Shown here piece after piece: positions 1-8,367 of a stretch of 64,000 nt of DNA (positions are counted from its first letter, which is position 1; each line of letters starts with the position of its first letter). The notes beneath the pieces are model-generated. The model was not told where the DNA came from. It did no database searches and worked only from the letters and a program-made list of their open reading frames with translations. The stretch is taken from NCBI GenBank assembly GCA_027621915.1, contig JAQCAD010000011.1, positions 23,524-87,523 on the forward strand. Direction: 5' to 3'. The stretch is from Pseudomonadota bacterium (lineage in GTDB: Bacteria; Pseudomonadota; Gammaproteobacteria; Steroidobacterales; Woeseiaceae). A program made the position numbers and the translations under genes.

Positions 1-567
1 CGGATCTTTCTTTCGCAGAAACATCATCGCTGCCATGAAACCGTCGTTCATGACCTGCATACTGAGCATCAGCAACAGCAATAGCCCTCCCACACGCATG
101 TCGAGGTTCAGTAGTGGAATCGGGCCACCCAGATAGGCAAACAGGGATCCACAGGAAAGAATGACCAGAATCGTCATACCGGCGTTATGAAACGATGCCG
201 TCGCAACGTCACGTGGCGTTACACCTCTCCAGATGCGATGAAGTGGATAAATCAGCGAGGCGAGCCCGTTTATCCAGGCGGCATCAACCGGCCCGAGGAC
301 AAGGATGCTGGAAATTTGTGCGACCCGATCGAAGGAAACATGGCCGAATCCGGGCCGTGCGTATCCCATCGTGATCGTAAAAATTCCGAACACGAGAAAA
401 AAAAGTGCCGTCCCCCAACTGAATTGGCCGACGAGTATGCCGACTCGCGTTGCAATGAAATACAACGCAGTCATAGCTACCGCGAATGACGTCAATGCGA
501 ACACCAGGTCGGCGCGCCATACTGTCTTGTCGACCGCTGGTTCGCTATTTGTCATTTCAGTTTCCAT
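1..567 (-). CDS. Partial multi-pass membrane protein, C-terminus cut by window edge
   Basis: Reading leftward from an ATG at 567, an open frame of 189 codons runs off the window start without a stop. The visible part is N-terminal: a short polar leader, then at least five hydrophobic segments, at roughly residues 18-40, 47-64, 80-100, 120-140 and 150-175. Between segments lie small polar loops, including a stretch with GPVDAAWINGLASLIYPLHR. This layout suits the membrane-sensor part of a signalling protein whose catalytic domain lies outside the window, but nothing visible proves that. There is no clear Shine-Dalgarno sequence. A second in-frame ATG at 555 is an alternative start. Function is not assigned. 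Confidence 0.55.
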   Translation of the reverse strand, partial: METEMTNSEPAVDKTVWRADLVFALTSFAVAMTALYFIATRVGILVGQFSWGTALFFLVFGIFTITMGYARPGFGHVSFDRVAQISSILVLGPVDAAWINGLASLIYPLHRIWRGVTPRDVATASFHNAGMTILVILSCGSLFAYLGGPIPLLNLDMRVGGLLLLLMLSMQVMNDGFMAAMMFLRKKDP

Positions 568-693
568 ATCAAAACGATAGTGACTGCTGGCGATCGTATT
601 GACTGCCTAGTGCCTCACAATTTCCGTCCCGGATAAAAGTTCCGGACTAACGCGCGATCGAAAGCGCGTTTGGCAGGAGCTTATCAATTTGAC

Positions 694-713
694 ATAAGGC
701 AGTCTGGCCTTAT
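694..713. promoter_or_regulatory. Inverted repeat beside a -35-like box, possible operator
   Basis: ATAAGGC and GCCTTAT form a perfect 7-bp inverted repeat around a 6-base spacer. It begins on the last base of a TTGACA hexamer at 689-694. No good -10 box follows at the right distance (TATCCG at 711-716 is the nearest). The site lies about 100 bases before the lipoprotein gene at 813 and between divergent genes, where an operator would be expected. It could equally be a weak hairpin. Confidence 0.3.
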
Positions 714-812
714 CCGTGATCGTTGTCACTCCGTGCTCCGCTCGACCCGAATAGACTCGGACAATCTAGCGAGGGCTTTTCGTTGCCCGCGCCCGACACT
801 CTGGAGTACGCC

Positions 813-1820
813 ATGAATCGCCGATACGCAATCTTCCTGTCCGCTTCATTGATAATGTCTGCATGTGATGGCGGTGCAGGATTTACCGGCGCTGCGGGTC
901 AGCCGCCCGGAAGTACGCCGGATCCGCTCGGGCTTAACGCTGTCAATGCCAGGCAGGCCGCCAGCGTCGCCTTTGGTTCGACATTGAAATCCATTGGAAC
1001 CGGTCAGTTAATTGGTGGCAGCGCAATTGCATCCTCACCGTCGAATGAGTTTCAGAAGCCGCAGCTGCAACGATCGATGTCCGGTCTGCTCGCGCGCGCC
1101 GCCCCAAAACTTCCCGGAGGCCCTGCAACCGCGCCGATTGGCCCTTTCACAGAACCTTGCCTGGTAGACGGGATGTTAGATATTTCGGGCGATCTTGCGA
1201 CCGGCCTTCCATACAGCGTTGGCGACACAATTAACGTCGACGCCACAGATTGTGACGATGGCTTTGGTGAGGTGGTGAACGGCAGAATGGAAATAACCGT
1301 TACCGCCTACTCAGGCGATATATTGTTTGGACCAACTTATCTTATTGAAATGTCCGTGTTGCTCATCGACTACGAAGTGGCGACTGCGGCAGATACCATC
1401 GTGACTAACGGAGATGCAACCGTACTATTTGACACGACCGGCGACCCGCTTATCACGATGTCGATCAGCGGAAGTTCGTTGAATACAACGTCACTCGGCA
1501 GCTCGGAAACAATCAGCAATTTTCTTACCAGTCAGACCGTCGATATCAGCATCAGTCCTGAACCATATACGCTGGCTGCGTCCGGAACTGTCGCGAGCTC
1601 ACTACTTGCAGGCTCGATCAGCTATACGACAACCGTAACCTTCCAGGGAGCGGGTGCCAATAATCCTTTTGCAGGTGAAATGCTGATCACCGGCGCGAAT
1701 GGTGGTGCGGTCAAGCTCATCGCCCTGGACGAAATCAACGTTCGCATCATGACTGATGCCGATGGCGACGGAACATTTGAATCGACGGAAGATACTACCT
1801 GGGCCGATATCACCTCGTAA
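813..1820 (+). CDS. Uncharacterised secreted lipoprotein, 335 aa
   Basis: The start is the ATG at 813, which has CTGGAG seven bases upstream. The longer frame from 723 would place charged residues ahead of the signal peptide. Residues 1-16 form a lipoprotein signal with the lipobox LIMSAC, so the mature protein would be anchored by Cys16. A Gly/Ser/Pro-rich linker follows to about residue 100. The remainder is rich in Thr, Ser, Asp and Gly with alternating hydrophobic residues, suggesting beta-sheet structure, and contains the acidic stretch DADGDG near the C-terminus that could bind calcium. No family is recognised. It stands alone, divergent from the gene at the left edge. Confidence 0.75.
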   Translation: MNRRYAIFLSASLIMSACDGGAGFTGAAGQPPGSTPDPLGLNAVNARQAASVAFGSTLKSIGTGQLIGGSAIASSPSNEFQKPQLQRSMSGLLARAAPKLPGGPATAPIGPFTEPCLVDGMLDISGDLATGLPYSVGDTINVDATDCDDGFGEVVNGRMEITVTAYSGDILFGPTYLIEMSVLLIDYEVATAADTIVTNGDATVLFDTTGDPLITMSISGSSLNTTSLGSSETISNFLTSQTVDISISPEPYTLAASGTVASSLLAGSISYTTTVTFQGAGANNPFAGEMLITGANGGAVKLIALDEINVRIMTDADGDGTFESTEDTTWADITS

Positions 1821-1879
1821 CAGGCGCGCCAAATCCGGCGGTATGAGGTTATCATCGACGTTTTAGGGAACGTAAAACG

Positions 1880-2299
1880 ATGTCCTCAGCCAAATTTCGC
1901 GGAAGCTGTCTTTGCGGCGCGGTCAGCTACGAGATAACCGGTACTCCTTTCGATTTTTATCACTGTCACTGTCTGCGCTGCCGTAAAGCGAACGGAACAG
2001 GACACGCAAGCAACGTACTCCTTAAACCCGACACTGCGACCTGGATTTCCGGCGAAGAGAATATTGGCGGATTCAAGATTCCGGACGCCAAGCGATTCCG
2101 GACAGCATTCTGCAAAACCTGTGGCAGTCCCTTGCCCAGAGTCGCGCCGGACCTGAGTATCGCGGTGATTCCCGCCGGTTCGCTCGATGGCGATCCGCCG
2201 TTGCAACCAACCGCCAGGATTTTCTGGGACTCGAGGGCCGACTGGTCATGCGACACGGGCAAAATTCCCACCTGGCCAGAATACCCGCAGAAATCCTGA
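1880..2299 (+). CDS. GFA/CENP-V family zinc protein
   Basis: This 139-residue protein has the full cysteine pattern of the glutathione-dependent formaldehyde-activating (GFA)/CENP-V fold: CLCGAV near residue 11, CHCLRCRKANG near residue 31 and FCKTCGSPLP near residue 77. These clusters bind one structural and one labile zinc ion in characterised relatives. The length is typical of the single-domain family. Most bacterial members have no proven substrate, so formaldehyde chemistry should not be assumed. It follows the lipoprotein gene by about 60 bases on the same strand. The ribosome site is weak. Confidence 0.85.
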   Translation: MSSAKFRGSCLCGAVSYEITGTPFDFYHCHCLRCRKANGTGHASNVLLKPDTATWISGEENIGGFKIPDAKRFRTAFCKTCGSPLPRVAPDLSIAVIPAGSLDGDPPLQPTARIFWDSRADWSCDTGKIPTWPEYPQKS

Positions 2300-2390
2300 T
2301 TCGTAATGCGAGCGTCGTTGTTGCCAGCGACATAACTCGGTATTCTGCCCGGCCAGACAAGAAACAAACGATGATGTTGGAGTACAACCC

Positions 2391-3200
2391 ATGAGCCACA
2401 ACAAACTAATCTTAATTTTGGCCGGGTCAGCCTTATTGCTGACAGCTTGCGGTCAGTCAGAAACGGATACGCCGGCACCAGCTGAACCCGCGGCGGCCGT
2501 TGAAGCAACCGCCATGCCTTCGATGATGGACCTTGGAGCAGCGCTCGCTACCGCTGATCGATCGGACGAAGACAAGGCCAGGGACGCTGGTCGCAAACCT
2601 GCCGAAGTACTTGAATTTCTTGGAATCGTACCCGGTATGAATGTGGTCGATCTGATGGCAGCCGGTGGCTGGTATTCCGAAGTGCTGTCAATTGCCGTCG
2701 GCGAAGGCGGCTCTGTCGATGCGCAGAACTCGCCGCTGATCCTGAGTTTCCGCGATGGAGCCTACGGCGTGGCGCTCAGCGAGCGCATTGGTGACCGCCT
2801 GAGGAATGTCACACGAGTAGACTCGAACTGGGCAGAACTCGGTGCTTCTGGCGCGCAGTATGATGCCGCCTTGTCGGCTTTAAATATTCATGACGCTTAT
2901 TACCTTGAATCGCCGGAGGCTGCTGCACAAATGCTCGCGTCCGTCTATACCGTGTTGAAGCCAGGCGGCGTCATGGGGATCATCGACCACGTGGGTGCCG
3001 CAGACGGCGACAATGGCTCGCTCCATCGGATCGAAAAAGCGCTGGTGGTCAAATTGGCAACCGCTGCCGGATTTATGCTTGAAGGCGAAAGCGACATACT
3101 TGCGAACGGTGAAGATGATCACACGCAAGGCGTATTTTCGGAAGGTATCCGCGGTCAAACCGACCGGTTCCTGTTGAGCTTTCGCAAGCCGGCAATGTAG
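2391..3200 (+). CDS. Lipoprotein class I SAM-dependent methyltransferase-like protein
   Basis: The ATG at 2391 has GGAG eight bases upstream. Residues 1-20 are a lipoprotein signal with the lipobox LLTAC, followed by a Pro/Ala-rich linker. From about residue 60 a Rossmann methyltransferase fold is visible: KPAEVLEFLGIVPGMNVVDL, then the glycine-rich AAGGWYSE, as in COG4798-type predicted methyltransferases. Later strands (LKPGGVMGIIDHVG) also match. An outer-membrane or periplasmic methyltransferase would have no obvious access to S-adenosylmethionine, so the catalytic role is uncertain. The domain may be a binding fold in this family. Confidence 0.8.
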   Translation: MSHNKLILILAGSALLLTACGQSETDTPAPAEPAAAVEATAMPSMMDLGAALATADRSDEDKARDAGRKPAEVLEFLGIVPGMNVVDLMAAGGWYSEVLSIAVGEGGSVDAQNSPLILSFRDGAYGVALSERIGDRLRNVTRVDSNWAELGASGAQYDAALSALNIHDAYYLESPEAAAQMLASVYTVLKPGGVMGIIDHVGAADGDNGSLHRIEKALVVKLATAAGFMLEGESDILANGEDDHTQGVFSEGIRGQTDRFLLSFRKPAM

Positions 3201-3209
3201 TGCTCCGTC

Positions 3210-3238
3210 GGCTGCCGTGGTCGAAAGCCACGGCAGCC
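3210..3238. terminator. Perfect 11-bp hairpin between co-directional genes
   Basis: GGCTGCCGTGG, a 7-base loop TCGAAAG and CCACGGCAGCC form a perfect stem ten bases after the methyltransferase stop. There is no U-run on either side, so it is a weak candidate as an intrinsic terminator. It may instead protect the 3' end or pause transcription before the transporter gene. Confidence 0.45.
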
Positions 3239-3272
3239 ATTCGGTATTGCGCAGCACAGTAACAGCGTCCCG

Positions 3273-4118
3273 GTGATAAGGGCGATCGCCTGCACTTCCG
3301 TCGCAATGCTCGCTTTCGCGGGCAACTCGATCATTTGCAGACTTGCCCTTCGAGACGCTGAAATTGATCCTGCGAGCTTCACCTCGATTCGCCTGGTCTC
3401 CGGGGCCGCTACGCTGATACTGATTTTTGCCGCAATGCGGCGTGGCCAATCGCCGCAAACTCACGGCAGCTGGGCATCCGCGGCGATGCTTTTTCTTTAT
3501 GCGATCTGTTTTTCCTATGCGTATGTGTCACTGAGTGCCGGCGCGGGCGCCCTGATATTGTTCGGTTTTGTCCAGGCAACGATGATCACAATTGGAATCT
3601 GGTCTGGCGATCGACCGAGTACGATGGAATGGCTGGGTTGGATAGTCGCGATTGGCGGTCTGGTCTGGCTGCTTCTGCCGGGCGTAGCAGCGCCGCCAGC
3701 GGCAGGCGCCGCATTGATGGCTATCGCCGGCGTCGCATGGGGAATTTATTCAATCCGCGGCCGAAGCGAATCGGATTCACTGGCATCCACTACGACCAAT
3801 TTCACGCTGAGCGTGGTCATGATTCTGATACTGACGGCCGTTACGTTTTCGGGCGCAGAGTTTTCGCAACGGGGAATCACATTGGCCGTGGTGTCCGGCG
3901 CGCTAACGTCCGGGCTGGGCTACGTCACCTGGTACGCGGCGCTCGAATTCTTAAGTCCCATGCGAGCCGCGCTGGTGCAGCTGTCGGTTCCGGCCATAGC
4001 ATCGTCAGGCGGTGTACTGCTGCTGGACGAAACCCTGTCTTTTCGATTGATAATCTCTTCAGGGCTCGTACTGGGCGGAATCAGCCTGGCTCTGACCCAA
4101 AAATCATCGCGGCAGTAA
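3273..4118 (+). CDS. EamA/DMT-family transporter
   Basis: The 281-residue protein has ten hydrophobic segments in two similar halves, the drug/metabolite transporter layout. The N-terminus (AFAGNSIICRLALRD) and the C-terminal half, ending LVLGGISLAL, fit EamA domains. Members export amino acids, metabolites or drugs; the substrate here cannot be told. The GTG start at 3273 gives the usual length and preserves the first helix, although no clear ribosome site is present. It lies 72 bases after the methyltransferase gene, separated from it by a perfect hairpin, and probably has its own transcription. Confidence 0.85.
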   Translation: MIRAIACTSVAMLAFAGNSIICRLALRDAEIDPASFTSIRLVSGAATLILIFAAMRRGQSPQTHGSWASAAMLFLYAICFSYAYVSLSAGAGALILFGFVQATMITIGIWSGDRPSTMEWLGWIVAIGGLVWLLLPGVAAPPAAGAALMAIAGVAWGIYSIRGRSESDSLASTTTNFTLSVVMILILTAVTFSGAEFSQRGITLAVVSGALTSGLGYVTWYAALEFLSPMRAALVQLSVPAIASSGGVLLLDETLSFRLIISSGLVLGGISLALTQKSSRQ

Positions 4119-4290
4119 GTCGTCATCCGCACGTGCCTTCCGGTATTATGTGAACCGGCGCAAGGAACTAACGGCGCAAATACCACAGAGTAAAGAATGA
4201 AAAGTGCCCTTGGCGCCGGTCGCAGCCCTGAGATTTGCTCAAAATAGAAGCTACGGCGCCTGACATGGAACCCCGGACTATCGAAAAACG

Positions 4291-5055
4291 ATGCTGATAA
4301 CACCGAACAAACAAGACCTGAACAAGATCGTGGTCATCAATCCGAAGGGCGGCTGCGGTAAGACGACGTTGTCGACCAACCTGGCCGCTTATTTCGCCAT
4401 GCGCGGCCCCATCCCGGCGGTTATGGATTGCGATCCGCAAGGCTCGAGCATGACCTGGCTTGAACGGCGACCCGATTCGAAAGCGCCCATACACGGAATT
4501 GCCGCGTTCAAACGAACGATGCAGGCAACGCGCAGCTGGCAGCTGCGCGTACCTCAGGAGACTACCAATCTGATCGTTGACTCACCGGCCAGCCTGACCC
4601 ACGACGATCTCAGAGAGGTCACGCGAGACGCGAGCAGCATCCTTGTTCCCGTGATGCCATCGTCAATCGATATTCACGCCGCTTCACGATGTATTGCCGA
4701 TTTGTTACTGGTCGCCAAAATTGATCGCCGTGATTGAAAACTCGCCGTGGTCGCCAACCGTACGCGGAAAAACACGAAGAGCCTTGGTAAACTGATGCGC
4801 TTTCTCGATTCACTGGGCATCCCGATCATCGCGGTGTTACGTGACAGTCAGAACTTTGTACACGCCGCAGAGGATGGTATTGGAATCTGCGAAATGAAAC
4901 CTTACAAGGTGAAGAAAGACATGGAGCAGCTCGAGCTAATCATCGAGTGGCTTGATGGCTGGCAGAACCGCCGGTATCAAACGTCTGATACCAGCATCAT
5001 TCAACAATCGCCAAATGTGACTTTGTTTCGAAAACCAGGGGTTGGCTCGAACTAG
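4291..5055 (+). pseudogene. ParA-type ATPase interrupted by an in-frame TGA
   Basis: A deviant Walker A motif (KGGCGKTT, residues 19-26) and the aspartate in the Walker A-prime region (AVMDCDPQGS) identify a ParA/Soj-like P-loop ATPase. After codon 148 there is a TGA at 4735-4737. The same frame then continues with perfect family character (KLAVVANRTRKNTKSLGKLM) to a TAG at 5053-5055, giving 254 residues in total, the normal ParA length. One base change from GGA to TGA would explain it. No ParB partner is adjacent. Either the gene is a recent pseudogene, there is a sequencing error, or the stop is read through. The 3' end overlaps the convergent dehydratase stop. Confidence 0.8.
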
Positions 5056-6026
5056 CTACCGGACGCCTGGATGGACGCAAACATTTCCGCGTCGATATTT
5101 CCACCACTCAACACGATTACCGTCACTTTCTCGCGCGTATCGATTTTGCCTTTCAGGACCGCTGCAAGTGACACAGCTCCGCCCGGCTCGACGACCAGTT
5201 TCAGATGAGCGAATGCGAAGCGAATGGCGTCCCTTACGTCATCGTCACTAACCAGTACGCCACTACTTAACAAATCCTTATTGATGGAAAACGTAATCTT
5301 CCCAGGCGTCGCCACCTGGAGTGAGTCGCAAATCGACCGTGCTGTAACGTCCACCTGCTCACGTTTTCCCGAGACCAACGACCGGCAGGTGTCATCGTAT
5401 TGTTCCGGCTCAACCGGGTGCACCGCGGTATTGGCTAACTGACTGCAAATCGCAATTGCGCATCCGGCTGTCAGGCCGCCACCACTGCAGTTAATTAATA
5501 CCTGATCCGGCACGACGCCAGCTTCCTTGCATTGTTCGACAATTTCCAGACCAACGGTTCCCTGGCCAGCTATGATGTGTTCGTGATCGTACGACGGAAC
5601 CACTTCACAACCGCGTTCAGCGGCCATGGCCCTCGCGATGGTTTCCCGGTCGCCCGTATAGCGGTCGTAAAGCACTGTAGTCCCGCCCAGCTTGCGCGTG
5701 TTTTCAATCTTGATCCTTGGCGCATCTTCGGGCATGACTATTGTGGTCTCTATGCCCAGGATTGTCCCCGCCGCGGCAACAGCTTGTGCATGGTTCCCTG
5801 ACGAAAATGCGATCACGCCTCGCGCTGCCTGCTCGGGCGTTAACTGGCTTAAAAGGTTATACGCGCCGCGAATTTTGAATGAACCAATCCGCTGCAGGTT
5901 CTCTGCTTTAATCAATACCTTGCCACCGACCATTTCATTCAATGCGGGGGACGAGATCAGCGGCGTTCGCACGATGATTGGTTTCAGCCTTATCGCGGCC
6001 GCTTTTATGTCATCCAGATCGACCAT
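5052..6026 (-). CDS. PLP-dependent threonine/serine dehydratase
   Basis: This 324-residue fold-type II PLP enzyme should deaminate threonine to 2-oxobutyrate or serine to pyruvate. The Schiff-base lysine lies in GSFKIRGAYN near residue 50, the SSGNHAQAVA substrate loop follows, and the glycine-rich phosphate loop is NCSGGGLTAG. It lacks the C-terminal ACT regulatory domain of biosynthetic IlvA, so it resembles catabolic TdcB or serine racemase. The ATG at 6026 is chosen because GGAGGA lies eight bases upstream, inside the end of the preceding phhB gene. Only one base separates that stop from this start, so translation is probably coupled. Its stop overlaps that of the convergent parA gene. 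Confidence 0.88.
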   Translation of the reverse strand: MVDLDDIKAAAIRLKPIIVRTPLISSPALNEMVGGKVLIKAENLQRIGSFKIRGAYNLLSQLTPEQAARGVIAFSSGNHAQAVAAAGTILGIETTIVMPEDAPRIKIENTRKLGGTTVLYDRYTGDRETIARAMAAERGCEVVPSYDHEHIIAGQGTVGLEIVEQCKEAGVVPDQVLINCSGGGLTAGCAIAICSQLANTAVHPVEPEQYDDTCRSLVSGKREQVDVTARSICDSLQVATPGKITFSINKDLLSSGVLVSDDDVRDAIRFAFAHLKLVVEPGGAVSLAAVLKGKIDTREKVTVIVLSGGNIDAEMFASIQASGS

Positions 6027-6027
6027 G

Positions 6028-6369
6028 TCAGAGATCCTCCGCAAGCCGATCTATCTTGGCGGCACAGATGAAGTCGTTATCCGACAACCCATTGATCGCA
6101 TGCGTTCGATACATGACATGGCAACTGCCATAGTTAACAATGAGTTCCGGGTGGTGGCCTTCAACTGTCGCAATCCACGCGACCGCATTGACGAACGCAA
6201 TCGTCCTGCTGAACGCCCGGAATTCGAACTGTCGCTGAATACTTTCTGCCGCCTCGTCGAGCGTCCATGCGTCATCCAGCGCTTCCATCCGCTGGTTCGC
6301 CTGCTCAATCGTCAGCTTTGCGACGCCACCTTCACAGGGTTTGCATTTCCTTTTCGCCCAATCTTCCAA
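6028..6369 (-). CDS. phhB: 4a-hydroxytetrahydrobiopterin dehydratase (pterin carbinolamine dehydratase)
   Basis: The protein shows the family signature KCKPCEGG at the N-terminus and EGHHPELIVNY with the catalytic His-His-Pro, plus a conserved Asp later. It would dehydrate 4a-hydroxytetrahydrobiopterin for recycling, although no phenylalanine hydroxylase gene is adjacent. The open frame extends to 6501, but that start lies upstream of a terminator hairpin and a promoter, so it cannot be used. Downstream of the promoter the only standard candidate is TTG at 6369, giving 113 residues, the usual family length. An ATT at 6378 is less likely. It is followed after one base by the threonine dehydratase gene. 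Confidence 0.85.
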   Translation of the reverse strand: MEDWAKRKCKPCEGGVAKLTIEQANQRMEALDDAWTLDEAAESIQRQFEFRAFSRTIAFVNAVAWIATVEGHHPELIVNYGSCHVMYRTHAINGLSDNDFICAAKIDRLAEDL

Positions 6370-6402
6370 TTTCGTAATCTCGTGCCAGACAGCTAGCGCC
6401 TG

Positions 6403-6431
6403 ACTATAAGACCTCTGTAACAGACTGGCAA
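6403..6431 (-). promoter_or_regulatory. Sigma-70-type promoter for phhB-dehydratase
   Basis: On the minus strand TTGCCA (6426-6431) and TATAGT (6403-6408) are separated by exactly 17 bases, and each differs from consensus at one position. The promoter begins in the U-tract of the preceding terminator. Predicted transcription would start near 6396, about 27 bases before the TTG start of phhB. Confidence 0.7.
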
Positions 6432-6465
6432 AAAAAATGCCGGCCCTCAATGAAACGGGGCCGGC
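6430..6465 (-). terminator. Rho-independent terminator of the envelope gene train
   Basis: On the minus strand GCCGGCCC and GGGCCGGC pair perfectly over 8 bp around a 10-base loop. They are followed by one A and eight T residues. It lies about 60 bases after the stop of the OmpA-like gene and closes the long minus-strand gene train that begins near 19122. Confidence 0.9.
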
Positions 6466-6522
6466 GAGGCGGAGACTCATTTCAGAGTCGCGGGGTATCA
6501 ATTCCTGGTTAATGAGACGTCT

Positions 6523-7245
6523 TTAGCGAGGGTTTGACGCAAACGACGGTGTGTTGCCCGTGTAAAGTGTCAAACTGACACGGCGCTCCAATGCATAGCT
6601 GTCGTAGGTCGCGTCGGCGGCAGGTGATTCTCCATGCGCGCTGATCGTAATGTTCGACGCCGGAATGCCGTTCCTGATCAGCACGTCACGAACATGTTCG
6701 ACACGAAGTGCGGACAATTTCTGGTTGTAGGCTTCGTCACCTCTTTCGTCGGCAAAACCGTCCAGACGAACCTGGACTTCCGGATTTCCAGAGATGCTGG
6801 CGGCAAGCTGGCTGAGCCTGATTCCCGTCGTATCCGCGAGAACATGTTCGTCGGTGCGGAAAAGAAGATCCATCTCGATTCCAGCCGCAAGCAACGCGAG
6901 CAATTCAGGCTTTGCCATGTCCCGGGCCTGACGCAACTCGACATCGGTCGAACGGAGCTCCGCCCTCAATGACGAGATATCACCTTGTAACGTTTCTACC
7001 CGTGCTAGCGATCCAGAGAGCGACACTGACAATGAATCCACTTTTTCACTTTTTTTGCCGTATTCGTCACCGAACTTGCCTCCAAAAGCCGCACCGACTA
7101 TGACTCCGACGGGGCCGCCGACCGCGCCGCCTATAACGGCCCCAATGCCGACCCCGGTGCTTTCCTCCCTGGACGCACGTTCGGCAAACGCAGGGGCCGC
7201 AATGACACTGACCAACAATCCAAACAGAATGGTTTTCTTGAACAT
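6523..7245 (-). CDS. Exported glycine-zipper/OmpA-domain protein, PdsO-like
   Basis: The ATG at 7245 has GGAGG seven bases upstream and opens a signal peptide ending in APAFA. Residues 30-65 are a glycine zipper (IGAVIGGAVGGPVGV), then a predicted coiled coil to about residue 110. The C-terminal OmpA-like domain contains LDGFADERGD and YNQKLSALR, carrying the Asp and Arg that bind diaminopimelate in peptidoglycan. The layout resembles the sortase-associated protein PdsO, but no sortase gene is visible. It is the last gene of the VWA/TolQ-like/kinase train, where it may be the peptidoglycan anchor, and is followed by a strong terminator. Confidence 0.85.
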   Translation of the reverse strand: MFKKTILFGLLVSVIAAPAFAERASREESTGVGIGAVIGGAVGGPVGVIVGAAFGGKFGDEYGKKSEKVDSLSVSLSGSLARVETLQGDISSLRAELRSTDVELRQARDMAKPELLALLAAGIEMDLLFRTDEHVLADTTGIRLSQLAASISGNPEVQVRLDGFADERGDEAYNQKLSALRVEHVRDVLIRNGIPASNITISAHGESPAADATYDSYALERRVSLTLYTGNTPSFASNPR

Positions 7246-7371
7246 AGCAATTCCTCCGAAATTCGATAACCCGTGTCGGGTCGTCTTCGGAATCAATTAC
7301 ACAATCACAAGGGGCTCTGCTCGAGGCAGGAAGGTGTCAGGGTGACGATCAAATCTGGCGAAAAATGGCAG

Positions 7372-8367
7372 TTAGCGGCTACCCTCGGTTAGCGCCACGA
7401 AAGTGCCACCATTGCGGTCGCACATCACTCTCATCAGCCCGGCGAACTTTTGAGAACTCGTCGAAGGGCCCTTTCCCGTGAATCCCAGTGGAAAGCCAAT
7501 GGCATGGATGCGCACGCGTCGATCCCCATTCTCGTCTTCGATATTGAGCTGATCGATCTGGTTCAAAACAGATTCCATAGAACCGCCCTGAAAATCGTCA
7601 CCGAAGACATAGACGCTGATTTTCTTGTCCGGCGCCCAGAAAGTTTCAATGGCATAGGCGATTCCGTCAGACGGATTGCTATCGCTGAAATCCTGCCACT
7701 GACGCATTTGATTCGTGATGGCCTGCCTGACCTGTGGCGAATCCTCTATCCATGTTCCGCCGTACTGCTTGAACATATAACTACCGTTATCGTTCATAAT
7801 CTGCAGACCTTTCACCTTCGGGTAGGCGTTCAGGACCTGCGACAATTTTTCCTCAACCCAGGTCCATTTGGACTGCATACTGCCGGACGTGTCGATGACG
7901 AACAGAATGTATTCGCTATCAACGGGAATGCCACCGACCGCGTCGTCCGGCGCACGGCGAAACGGACCCAGATTCAACATCTCCTCCGTGAGTCGCTGAC
8001 GCGCCGCACGCAGGTCTCCTTCGTCTATATTCAGCATCGGGTCATCCACATTGATCAATGCATACTGACCCTGAACCTTATCCAACTCCTTTTGCAATGT
8101 TGTCATTCGCATTTTGGTTTCCGATGTGTCGAGCTGCACTCTGCCGAGCGCGCGATTCATCACCAGGGTTTCGCCGCGAATATTAAACAACTCTTCCTGC
8201 AGCCTGGCTATCAGCTGTGCAAGATCTTCATTTGTTTTTTCAAGAATTACCGGTTCATAGATCTTGCTGAGCACCAGCAACAGAATAATTGCGCCAAATC
8301 CGCAGCAAATACAGTCAAGAAATGACAGACTGAATACTTCAACATCTGCACGTCGGCGCCTTGCCAT
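7372..8367 (-). CDS. Membrane-anchored VWA-domain protein (paralogue 2)
   Basis: The 331-residue protein begins MARRRR, then has one hydrophobic helix containing SFLDCICCGFGAIILLLVL. A coiled coil follows to about residue 110, then a von Willebrand A domain with an intact metal-site motif DTSGSMQSK near residue 158. Orientation rules put the Arg-rich tail in the cytoplasm and the VWA domain in the periplasm. The Asp inside the helix resembles the proton-carrying Asp of ExbD/TolR/MotB. The start ATG overlaps the stop of its paralogue (TAATG), so the two are made together, probably as a pair. Its binding partner is unknown. Confidence 0.85.
   Translation of the reverse strand: MARRRRADVEVFSLSFLDCICCGFGAIILLLVLSKIYEPVILEKTNEDLAQLIARLQEELFNIRGETLVMNRALGRVQLDTSETKMRMTTLQKELDKVQGQYALINVDDPMLNIDEGDLRAARQRLTEEMLNLGPFRRAPDDAVGGIPVDSEYILFVIDTSGSMQSKWTWVEEKLSQVLNAYPKVKGLQIMNDNGSYMFKQYGGTWIEDSPQVRQAITNQMRQWQDFSDSNPSDGIAYAIETFWAPDKKISVYVFGDDFQGGSMESVLNQIDQLNIEDENGDRRVRIHAIGFPLGFTGKGPSTSSQKFAGLMRVMCDRNGGTFVALTEGSR

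Noticed and set aside
6370..6501. Extended phhB start at 6501
   Set aside because: It would cross an intrinsic terminator and the phhB promoter.
6523..7245. A complete sortase (Pds) system around the PdsO-like protein
   Set aside because: No sortase, no sortase target with LPXTG-like end and no linked PdsRS; the two-component pair at 20305-22382 fits Cpx better.
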